Assembly: GCA_964568355.1 (NCBI GenBank)
Contig: CAZMRK010000485.1
Coordinates: forward strand, 1-25,410
DNA: 25,410 bases
Origin: JAJPJX01 sp964568355
GTDB taxonomy: Bacteria > Acidobacteriota > Terriglobia > Bryobacterales > Bryobacteraceae
Reading direction: 5' to 3'
The notes under the pieces were generated by a model. It searched no databases. It was not told the DNA's origin and was given only the letters and a program-made list of their open reading frames with translations. The position numbers and the translations under genes were made by a program. Position 1 is the stretch's first letter, and the number at the start of each line of letters is the position of its first letter. This document shows, piece by piece, positions 1 to 6,969 of this stretch.

Positions 1-185
1 GATGACGTGCTCCTCTGTGTGCAACTGCGAATTGAATGGTGGTGACACGAATGGCCGCAGCGTTTCAAGTTGCGACCCGCTGCCCGCGTAACGTATTCGC
101 GCGCACCATCCGGCGAATATGTGTCGCGGAAGCTGGAACGAAATGGCGGAAACTCTCACTATATTCTCCGGGAAGGAGCATTCTT
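1..185. other. Window-edge leader; possible 3' end of an upstream gene
   Basis: No complete gene is visible here. Reading frame 1 on the plus strand is open from the window edge for 14 codons to a TGA at 43-45 and could be the tail of an upstream gene, but it is too short to assign. The frame continuous with the ketoacyl synthase is open from an ATG at 36. That extension (about 50 residues, rich in Arg) does not resemble the start of a KAS III protein, so I treat it as leader and not coding sequence. Confidence 0.3.
171..178 (+). promoter_or_regulatory. Shine-Dalgarno deciding a TTG start
   Basis: GGAAGGAG lies 7 bases before the TTG at 186. It is one of the best ribosome-binding sequences in the window and sits exactly where the KAS III homology begins (LYLHGIGHFHP, the usual first beta strand). 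It favours TTG at 186 over the ATG at 36. Confidence 0.7.
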
Positions 186-1166
186 TTGCTGTATCTGCAC
201 GGGATCGGGCATTTTCATCCGGACACCGAGCTGGACAATGCCTTTCTCGTCTCGCTCGATATCGGAGTGGATGAGCCCTGGATCCTCCGCCGTTTGGGAA
301 TCCGGTCGCGCCGCAGCGTTCTGGAGAAGGACTACATTCGAGGCACGAAGAACCGGGATCCGCGGGCTGCGCACGAGGCGTCCCGCTATAGCAACGGGCA
401 GACCGGTTGTCTGGCTGCGACGCGCGCTTTGCAGTCGGCCGGACTCTCTGCCGCCGACATTGGCCTGGTCATCAGCGGCGGCTGTTCACCGCAATCCTCG
501 ACACCCGCGGAAGCGTGCATCATCAGTGAGGCTTTGGGGATCGAGGCGCCGGCGTTCGATGTGAATTCGGCCTGCACGACGTTTGCTGTTCAGGTGCAGA
601 TGCTGGACAGCATGGACGCAAAAGCGCTTCCAGATTTCGTACTCATTACCCAAGTGGAGAACAACACGCGCACGATTAACTACGGCGACCCGCGCTCTGC
701 TGCCATTTGGGGCGATTGCTCGACCGCGGTGATTGTCTCAAAGTCGATTCCCTCCGGCACCGCGATTGAATCGTTTCCGGCGAGGTCCTGTCCCGCCAGG
801 TGGCGCGCCGTTCGCATGCCGCTCGCCGGTCACTTCGTACAGGATGGGCCGGCGGTCCACGGGTTCGCTATCCGGACCATGCAGTCGCTGGTTTGCGACA
901 TGCGGCAGCTTGCCTGCCACGACGATATCTATTTCATCGGCCACCAGGCGAACCTTCCCGCATTAATGGCCGTATGTTCGAAGACGGGCGTTCCGCAGGA
1001 GAAACACCTCTCGAATATTGAAACCTTCGGAAACTGTGGAGCGGCGGGAGCCCCCAGTGTGTTGTCTCAGCATTGGCGAACCCTGAATGCGGGCGACGTC
1101 GTCGTGATCGCAGTGGTCGGTTCAGGGCTGACGTGGGGAGGACTCTGGCTCCGCATGCTGGAGTGA
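186..1166 (+). CDS. 3-oxoacyl-ACP synthase III (KAS III)-type condensing enzyme
   Basis: A thiolase-fold ketoacyl synthase of the FabH/KAS III kind, which condenses an acyl-CoA or acyl thioester starter with malonyl-ACP or a related extender in the cytoplasm. Starting from TTG at 186 the protein has 326 residues, normal for the family. The Cys-His-Asn triad is complete: Cys130 in NSACTTF, His253 in GHQAN and Asn283 in FGNCGAAGAP. The His-Asn distance of 30 equals that of E. coli FabH. The C-terminal GSGLTWGG loop is also typical. No ACP, FabD, FabG or other fatty-acid gene is adjacent, and the active-site contexts differ from housekeeping FabH (STPAEA, NSAC). It may therefore serve a specialised product such as a lipid head-group, signal or secondary metabolite and not bulk fatty-acid initiation. 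The fold and family are secure, but the substrate is unknown. Confidence 0.88.
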   Translation: MLYLHGIGHFHPDTELDNAFLVSLDIGVDEPWILRRLGIRSRRSVLEKDYIRGTKNRDPRAAHEASRYSNGQTGCLAATRALQSAGLSAADIGLVISGGCSPQSSTPAEACIISEALGIEAPAFDVNSACTTFAVQVQMLDSMDAKALPDFVLITQVENNTRTINYGDPRSAAIWGDCSTAVIVSKSIPSGTAIESFPARSCPARWRAVRMPLAGHFVQDGPAVHGFAIRTMQSLVCDMRQLACHDDIYFIGHQANLPALMAVCSKTGVPQEKHLSNIETFGNCGAAGAPSVLSQHWRTLNAGDVVVIAVVGSGLTWGGLWLRMLE

Positions 1167-1208
1167 GGATACGGAATATACCTCTTCACGCCACAAAGCG
1201 TGCTGCCG

Positions 1209-3392
1209 CTACTGACTGATCAGTTTCTTGATTCGTTCGCGGTCGCCCCACGCCGATTCGGTATGTGCAAGGATGTCGGCCGGCGTGAACCAGAATTGCT
1301 TCACTTTACGGTCGCTGTGTAGTTTTGCCTGATCGTTGTAGTGCGGCGACGATGGATGCTCGGACTGTCCGTAGGGCAGCAGGCTCCAGATCTGTTTCGG
1401 CTCACTCTCGATGACAATCAGCAAATGCCCCCATCCGTCATTGCAGTGAATTTGCCCATTGTCCTGTTCAATACCCTCATCGGGGTGCAGAACTCCGTAT
1501 AATTCCGTTCCTCCCAGAGGGAACTCGCCGCCTCGTACGACCACGTTGACTTTGCCCCATGCTACTTCGCTTTTTCCGAAGTACGTTTCGATGCGCTTCA
1601 ATCCTTCTTCGAGCGCGGCTCGCGCCATCTTCTGCTCTTCTGCGGAGTTGATCTCGACCCGTTGCTTCCGATCATAGGCGACGAAGCGTTGGAACTTTGC
1701 CGCCGTAAAGAGATCGCGATAGGCGCGGCCCCAGAAGTGCACATAGGTGTAAGCCGTCGATTCCTTGCTCGACTTTCCATCCCAGGCAGCGATCTGCTGA
1801 AGCGCCTCGCTGACCTTCGGGTCAGAACTCGGAACGCTCGCGTAAGCCTTCGCCAGCAGCGGGACGATGACGTCGGAAGGCATAACGTGCGTATCGAAAC
1901 CCAGATCAATCATTTCGTCAAGAGTAAACTTTTTCTGCTGATCAAGGACCTGGAACAATCGCTCGCCCCGGGTGTTGAGGACTTCTTCACCAGCATGCTC
2001 TTTCGGCGCAGGCAGCAGATAGTACGGCGCCGGAGCCAGGGGATTCAACCCGGAGTTCTTCGTCGCGACCCATGGCGGATTATTGCAGTTTTGCAGGAAT
2101 CCTGCGGGAGGATTAAGCAACTGAGGATAGGAGCCAAATGGAAAAAACGGCCCCCATTCCGTTTTGCTCGTCCAGCCGGGTACCGGCTTCCTCCAGTCGA
2201 AACCTTCTGCGCGCTGGGCCACGTTGCCGTTGTGTACCCAAAAGATGTCGCGCTTGTCCGAGTACAGGAGGTTCCACCTTGGCATCAGTTGTCTGGCCAC
2301 CGCCGCTTTGAATTCCGTCAGATTCTGCGACTTCATCAATCCGTATAACCCGAGTGAATAATTCACGCCATCGAAATTGGGCAGTTTGACCGACCAGGCA
2401 CGATGCCTTTCGGGATCGTACTTCACCACCGGCCCATGATGCGTATAGTAGAGCGGAAGCGTAACCGTCTCCATCCCGCTCGGACCCTTGACCCGAAAGA
2501 CCGCGCGCTCCACTCGAATGTCGCGCCACGCCCCGTCGTATTCGTACTGAAGCGCATTTGCCGGATTGATTTTCTCCTCGTACACATCTGAAATGTTCGG
2601 CTCATTCCAGGTAGCGGACCAGGTGATCTTGTCATTGAAGCCATCGAGGAAGAATGGACTGCCGAACCAACTGATGCCCCCCGTGTTCAGTTTGCCTGGC
2701 GTGATCAGATGCGCCTCGTAATTCTGAAACCGGTTGGCCCACGGCATATGCGTGTGTTCCACATGCATAACATGGCCATTTGCGGATTTCTCGGAGCGGA
2801 TCGCCCACTGGTTCGAGCCGAAATTCGGGAACGAATAAGTTGCACTCTTCAGCTTGATCAAAGCGTCATGAATGCTGTAGAAACGCAGGTAATGGCTGCG
2901 CTCGAGGGCTTCAATATCTTCCGGCGTGACGGAATCGATCCAGGCGGGAATCGTGTCGCGGTGCTCGTTGATATATTCGTTGACGCCTCGCGCGAAGCCG
3001 TCCAGAATCCGGTACACTTGCGGGTCAATCTTCGCGCGGTTCTCGACGACGGCCTGTTTTGTGCGAAGCAGGCGCTGCAGGTAGTCGCCGTCCCATCGGT
3101 ACTCATAGGGAATAAAGTGCAGATATCCGTCGCCCAGTGCTTCGAACCCGAGCACTTCGGCGCGCCGTCCCTGCGCATCCCGATACTGCAGCATCATGCG
3201 ATCGAGATGATCTTCCGCCTGGGCATATCCATAGCCGAAGAATGTCGCTTCTTCGGTCTCTCCGACGATGTGAGGCACACCGTAAGAGTCCCGATAGATG
3301 GTCACCTGCGCAGCCAGCGGGTCTTGCGGCGTCTTGGGAACGGCCGCGGGCGCGGCGGCTCCGATCAAAAGCAGCACTGCCAGCCATTTCAT
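1209..3392 (-). CDS. Penicillin acylase-family Ntn hydrolase (secreted)
   Basis: A penicillin/cephalosporin/acyl-homoserine-lactone acylase-family protein that hydrolyses amide bonds of N-acylated substrates. The reading frame extends further upstream, but the start is set at the ATG at 3392 because it begins a clear signal peptide (MKWLAVLLLIGAAAPAA), giving 727 residues. The N-terminal part carries the alpha-chain signature (YRDSYGVPHIVGET, then YGYAQAEDHLDRM). The autocleavage site and nucleophile are visible as NFG/SNQWAI, with Ser193 becoming the first residue of the beta chain. The DGFNDKITWSATW segment is the usual Gly-Asn element after it. The protein is expected to mature in the periplasm. 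It is divergent from TonB receptor 1 and convergent with the ketoacyl synthase. The substrate (AHL, beta-lactam or another acyl amide) cannot be read from sequence. Confidence 0.9.
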   Translation of the reverse strand: MKWLAVLLLIGAAAPAAVPKTPQDPLAAQVTIYRDSYGVPHIVGETEEATFFGYGYAQAEDHLDRMMLQYRDAQGRRAEVLGFEALGDGYLHFIPYEYRWDGDYLQRLLRTKQAVVENRAKIDPQVYRILDGFARGVNEYINEHRDTIPAWIDSVTPEDIEALERSHYLRFYSIHDALIKLKSATYSFPNFGSNQWAIRSEKSANGHVMHVEHTHMPWANRFQNYEAHLITPGKLNTGGISWFGSPFFLDGFNDKITWSATWNEPNISDVYEEKINPANALQYEYDGAWRDIRVERAVFRVKGPSGMETVTLPLYYTHHGPVVKYDPERHRAWSVKLPNFDGVNYSLGLYGLMKSQNLTEFKAAVARQLMPRWNLLYSDKRDIFWVHNGNVAQRAEGFDWRKPVPGWTSKTEWGPFFPFGSYPQLLNPPAGFLQNCNNPPWVATKNSGLNPLAPAPYYLLPAPKEHAGEEVLNTRGERLFQVLDQQKKFTLDEMIDLGFDTHVMPSDVIVPLLAKAYASVPSSDPKVSEALQQIAAWDGKSSKESTAYTYVHFWGRAYRDLFTAAKFQRFVAYDRKQRVEINSAEEQKMARAALEEGLKRIETYFGKSEVAWGKVNVVVRGGEFPLGGTELYGVLHPDEGIEQDNGQIHCNDGWGHLLIVIESEPKQIWSLLPYGQSEHPSSPHYNDQAKLHSDRKVKQFWFTPADILAHTESAWGDRERIKKLISQ

Positions 3393-3430
3393 GAAAGGAT
3401 TATATTCCGGTCGATTCAAGCCTGACCAGG
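3393..3430 (-). promoter_or_regulatory. Possible leaderless promoter of the acylase gene
   Basis: On the minus strand a perfect TATAAT ends 7 bases before the ATG at 3392, which would put transcription initiation at or next to the start codon. A 4/6 match to a -35 box (TGGTCA) lies 18 bases further upstream. No Shine-Dalgarno precedes the ATG. The combination fits a leaderless mRNA, but AT-rich hexamers arise by chance. Confidence 0.35.
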
Positions 3431-3471
3431 CCTGAATTCTGTGGTATTGTTCACCTAATCGGAAGGAAAAG

Positions 3472-3487
3472 CGCCAATTATTTGGCG
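3472..3487. promoter_or_regulatory. Inverted repeat (candidate operator) in the divergent promoter region
   Basis: CGCCAA-TTAT-TTGGCG is a perfect 6+4+6 inverted repeat 57 bp upstream of TonB receptor 1 and 79 bp upstream of the acylase start. Its place between divergent genes suits a regulator binding site. It lacks the central CG of LacI-type operators, so it probably belongs to another regulator if it is functional. Confidence 0.3.
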
Positions 3488-3530
3488 AAGCCATTGCGGC
3501 CGGGTTGCTGTCGAAGTCAAAAACACACCG

Positions 3531-3536
3531 AAGGAG
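3531..3536 (+). promoter_or_regulatory. Shine-Dalgarno of TonB receptor 1
   Basis: AAGGAG is 8 bases before the ATG at 3545. It places the start there and not at the in-frame ATG at 3482, and the resulting protein begins directly with a signal peptide. Confidence 0.7.
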
Positions 3537-3544
3537 CTTCGTTC

Positions 3545-6500
3545 ATGAACTCGATTCTTCGTCAAGTCCTCGTCGACATTGCGTTTGTATTCATTCTGGT
3601 CTCTGCGGGGATCTGCGCGCAGGAGTCCGGGATCGTGGGCGTGGTGACGGATCCGGCTGGTGCTTCGATCGCCGGTGCGACCGTCGTGGTGCGCAATGGG
3701 GAGACCGGGGTCGAGCGTCGAGTCATCACCGATGCCGCCGGACGTTATTCCATCTCGCCCCTCGCAATCGGACGCTACACGGTTCGAGTGGAAGCGAATG
3801 GCTTTCGTGCGTCTGTCGTGAACGACGTCTATCTCACAATCGACCAGGTGGCCCACGTCGACGTCTCTCTTCAATTGGGTCCGGTGACGGAAAAGGTCGA
3901 AGTGGTCGGAACCGCCGTCCTCCTGCAAGCCGATCAGGCCAGCACGGCGCAGAGCGTGGAAAATAAGAAAATCGTCGATCTTCCCCTCAATGGGCGTGAC
4001 TTTGTCCAGCTTGTGGCTCTCACGCCGGGGGCCACGACGGCAGGCTCCACCTACGAAACCGGAAACTCGCAGGTCCTCATCAATGGCCACCGCTCCACAA
4101 AAACCACTTCGACTCTGGACGGTGTGCTCAATGTGGATCAGCTTTTCCAGGGCTTCCCCATCAGCCCGTCGATCGATTCGATCGAGGAGTTTCGAGTGGA
4201 AAGCGGAAACTTCTCGGCCGATCAGGGAATGGGACCGTCAAATGTCACGGTGCGGCTCAAATCCGGCACCAACTCCTTGCACGGAACTCTCTACGAATTC
4301 CTTCGCAACGATAAGCTCGATGCGCGCAACTTCTTTCAACCGGAACGTGGTGTATTGAAGCGGAACCAGTTCGGTGGTTCGGCCGGCGGTCCCATCCGCC
4401 GCGACAGGATGTTCTGGTTTGCGGGCTACGAAGGAACCCGCCAGCGCCAGGGGCTGAACTACAACATCACCGTGCCCACGGCTGCGCAGCGGCAGGGCAG
4501 TTTCGGGGATACTCCGGTCATCGATCCGTCAACCGGGCAGTTCTTTGCGAACAACACGATTCCTACGAACCGCATCGATCCGGTGGCAACGTACTTCATG
4601 CAATATTTCCCGCTGCCGAATTCTGGGTCGCAGTTCATCACTTCTCCTTCCGAGAGCTTTCAGCGCGACCAGGTCAACGGGCGCTACGACTACTACGTCA
4701 ACGACAACAACCGGCTCGCCGTAAGTTACACGCTCAATCGAAATCGTTTGTTCACTCCGGAGCCGCTCCCGGCCCAGGGCGGCAACCTCCGCGAGGGGCA
4801 GGCGCAAAGTGCGTCTATAACGTACAACCGGACCATTACGCCGAGGATCCTGAACGCGCTGACGCTCGGATGGTCACGCTTTAAGAACGTACTCACGCCA
4901 GACTCGATCGGCGTGAACCACACGGTCGAATCCGGGCTGCAGGGCTTCAACGAAACCTCGGCGCGATTTCCCGGCTTTCCCACGATCGGTATCGGCGGCT
5001 ACCAGGGTATTAACGGTTTTGACTGGTTCCCCCTGATCAATCCCACCGATAACCGGCAGATTCGCGAAGAACTGTCGCTTATTCATGGCGGTCATAACCT
5101 CCGCTTCGGCGCCGACCTGCGCCGCTTCCTGTGGTCCAGCCAATCGGCCACGGTATCGCGCGGCTCACTCACCTACAGCGGCGACTATACGGGCGATGGT
5201 TGGGCCGATTTCCTGCTAGGCGAGCCCATCGGCGCGTTTCGCCAGTTCCCGCAGGACAACTACAATCAGTTGAGCTATAACCTCGCCGGCTATATACAGG
5301 ATGATTGGCACGTCACGCCGCGTCTCACTCTGAATCTCGGCCTGCGATACGAATACGACTCGTGGCCCGTGGATTCGCGGAACCAGTTGACCAGCTTTGA
5401 CCCGGTGACCGGCAAGTTCGTCGTCGCTCATGCTTCCGGGAAAGGCCCCGATTTAGCCGCACAGACTCTGGCCCCGCTGGCCTGGCAGCTTTTCGGATCG
5501 ATGATGATCCGCGCCGAAGATGCCGGCTTGCCGAACCGTTCTTTACGATTTCCGGACAGAAACAACTGGGCGCCCCGATTTGGGTTCGCCTGGCGGCCGG
5601 CCCTTCTGAAGGACACGGTGATCCGCGGGGGATACGGCATCTTCTATGAGTTGATCAACGGCAACAACAACTCCGACCTGACCGCCACGTCGATTCCCTG
5701 GATCATTTCCCAGGGCGTAGACAACACGCTGCCCACCCCAACCCTGAGCAATCACAACTTGTTTGTGCCGTTCGATGCGCCGGGCGCGGCGAGTCCGAAC
5801 ATTCAACCGATCGTATTCGACCCGCGCTCTCGAGTCCCCTACGTACAGGAGTGGAACTTCTCCTTACAGCGCCAGCTTGGCCACAATATGAGCGTCGATG
5901 CGGCTTACGTCGGAAACAAGGGGACCAAATTGGAGACACGTGTTCCGTTCAATCGCGCGATGATGCCCGGCCCCGGCCCTGTCGATGAGCGGCGCCAGTT
6001 CCCGGATCTCAGCGAAGGTTACGCGTCACGCCACATCGGCCTTTCGAACTATCATGCCCTGCAGTTGAAATTCGAGACGCTTTTCTCGAATGGATTTGCC
6101 GTGCTGGCCTCGTATACGTATTCGAAATCCATCGACATCGCCAGCAGCGATTTCGGCAGCGGCGTTCAGGATATGAACAACATTCGCCTGGAGCGAGCCG
6201 TCTCTGACTTCGACTACACCCACCGGTTGAGCGTCGGCTATCTCTGGGAGTTGCCCATAGGCCGCGGTAAACGGCTGATGTCGAGGGCCCCCGCTCCCGC
6301 CGATTTCTTCCTTGGCGGTTGGGAGTTCGGCGGTATCGTGACCCTGCAGTCCGGAGCGCCGTTTACCGTCACCTCCGGCCGCGACCGGGCGAATGTGGGC
6401 GGCGGCACGCAGCGCGCGGACCGCGTCGGATCGGGCGAAGTCGATAGTCCTGCGCTGGACCATTGGTTCGATACCAGTGCATTCCTGATGCCCGCACTCT

Positions 6501-6751
6501 ACACGTTCGGCAATTCCGGACGCAATATCCTGCGCGGTGACGGGCTGGCGCAGTGGGACGCTTCGCTCATGAAGTTCTTCCGCATTCGGGAGAACATGCG
6601 CCTTCAGTTCCGTGGTGAGTTTTTCAACGTCCTCAACCACGCGGATTTTGGAACGCCGGTCGGCAATCTCAGTTCTTCGACGTTCGGCCAGGTGCTTTCG
6701 ACGCGGACGGCTCCTCGCGTGGGCCAATTCGCCCTCAAGCTGATCTTTTGA
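3545..6751 (+). CDS. Oar-like TonB-dependent receptor 1 with carboxypeptidase-regulatory-like domain
   Basis: An outer-membrane TonB-dependent transporter of 1068 residues. A signal peptide occupies about residues 1-25 (cleavage near ICA/QE). A carboxypeptidase-regulatory-like beta-sandwich (GIVGVVTDPAGASIAGATVVV) spans about 28-110. The plug follows from about 125, with the typical LPLNGRDFVQLVALTPGA and an LDGV element. A large 22-strand-type barrel ends in the outer-membrane signal GQFALKLIF with terminal Phe. Barrel landmarks include LRYEYD, PRFGFAWRP, VQEWNFSLQRQ and the late FFNVLNHADFGTP. Such proteins in Acidobacteriota act without a SusD lipoprotein, and none is encoded in this window. 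The sequence is clearly different from receptors 2 and 3, so its cargo probably differs. It lies upstream of a decayed receptor tail and a putative glycosidase, which hints at a carbohydrate ligand. Confidence 0.93.
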   Translation: MNSILRQVLVDIAFVFILVSAGICAQESGIVGVVTDPAGASIAGATVVVRNGETGVERRVITDAAGRYSISPLAIGRYTVRVEANGFRASVVNDVYLTIDQVAHVDVSLQLGPVTEKVEVVGTAVLLQADQASTAQSVENKKIVDLPLNGRDFVQLVALTPGATTAGSTYETGNSQVLINGHRSTKTTSTLDGVLNVDQLFQGFPISPSIDSIEEFRVESGNFSADQGMGPSNVTVRLKSGTNSLHGTLYEFLRNDKLDARNFFQPERGVLKRNQFGGSAGGPIRRDRMFWFAGYEGTRQRQGLNYNITVPTAAQRQGSFGDTPVIDPSTGQFFANNTIPTNRIDPVATYFMQYFPLPNSGSQFITSPSESFQRDQVNGRYDYYVNDNNRLAVSYTLNRNRLFTPEPLPAQGGNLREGQAQSASITYNRTITPRILNALTLGWSRFKNVLTPDSIGVNHTVESGLQGFNETSARFPGFPTIGIGGYQGINGFDWFPLINPTDNRQIREELSLIHGGHNLRFGADLRRFLWSSQSATVSRGSLTYSGDYTGDGWADFLLGEPIGAFRQFPQDNYNQLSYNLAGYIQDDWHVTPRLTLNLGLRYEYDSWPVDSRNQLTSFDPVTGKFVVAHASGKGPDLAAQTLAPLAWQLFGSMMIRAEDAGLPNRSLRFPDRNNWAPRFGFAWRPALLKDTVIRGGYGIFYELINGNNNSDLTATSIPWIISQGVDNTLPTPTLSNHNLFVPFDAPGAASPNIQPIVFDPRSRVPYVQEWNFSLQRQLGHNMSVDAAYVGNKGTKLETRVPFNRAMMPGPGPVDERRQFPDLSEGYASRHIGLSNYHALQLKFETLFSNGFAVLASYTYSKSIDIASSDFGSGVQDMNNIRLERAVSDFDYTHRLSVGYLWELPIGRGKRLMSRAPAPADFFLGGWEFGGIVTLQSGAPFTVTSGRDRANVGGGTQRADRVGSGEVDSPALDHWFDTSAFLMPALYTFGNSGRNILRGDGLAQWDASLMKFFRIRENMRLQFRGEFFNVLNHADFGTPVGNLSSSTFGQVLSTRTAPRVGQFALKLIF

Positions 6752-6839
6752 GAGCAGACCGACGAAACAAAAGAACGGCGATCGGACCTCGGTCTTCCAT
6801 CCATATCGTTGGACGCCCTCGGAAGCTACCCGGAATCCT

Positions 6840-6965
6840 TCAATTTCCGGACATCGGAACCTGAAGAACCGGCCCGCCGGTATCCCCACCACCGCCACCG
6901 CGGGCGAGATCGCCGGCGTTGGCGGCATGCGTCAGATCCGGTTCGGTTTGAAAGTGCTTTTCTAG
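6840..6965 (+). pseudogene. C-terminal stub of a lost TonB-dependent receptor
   Basis: In the frame that stops at TAG 6963-6965 the last roughly 30 codons read like the end of an Oar-like receptor: a Thr/Ala turn (IPTTATAGEIAGVGG), then MRQIRFGLKVLF and stop. This matches the usual final strand, a motif of the form P/MRQ-x-Q/R-F-x-L-K-x-F ending in Phe. The frame has no stops back into receptor 1, but the region between 6752 and about 6840 shows no barrel features and there is no start or signal peptide. I read it as the remnant of a second receptor gene deleted by recombination with its neighbour, or as an old truncated copy. The stop lies 4 bp before the next gene. Confidence 0.5.
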
Positions 6966-6969
6966 AAGT

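Noticed and set aside
36..185. ATG-initiated extension of the KAS III gene
   Set aside because: No Shine-Dalgarno at 36 and no family homology in the added residues. The TTG at 186 has both.
2709..3425. Plus-strand 238-codon frame opposite the acylase
   Set aside because: Antisense shadow with no start context. The acylase signature is continuous on the minus strand.
6026..6928. Minus-strand 300-codon frame over the end of receptor 1 and the receptor stub
   Set aside because: Most of it is antisense to the receptor barrel, and the plus-strand reading of the extra part gives a meaningful receptor tail.
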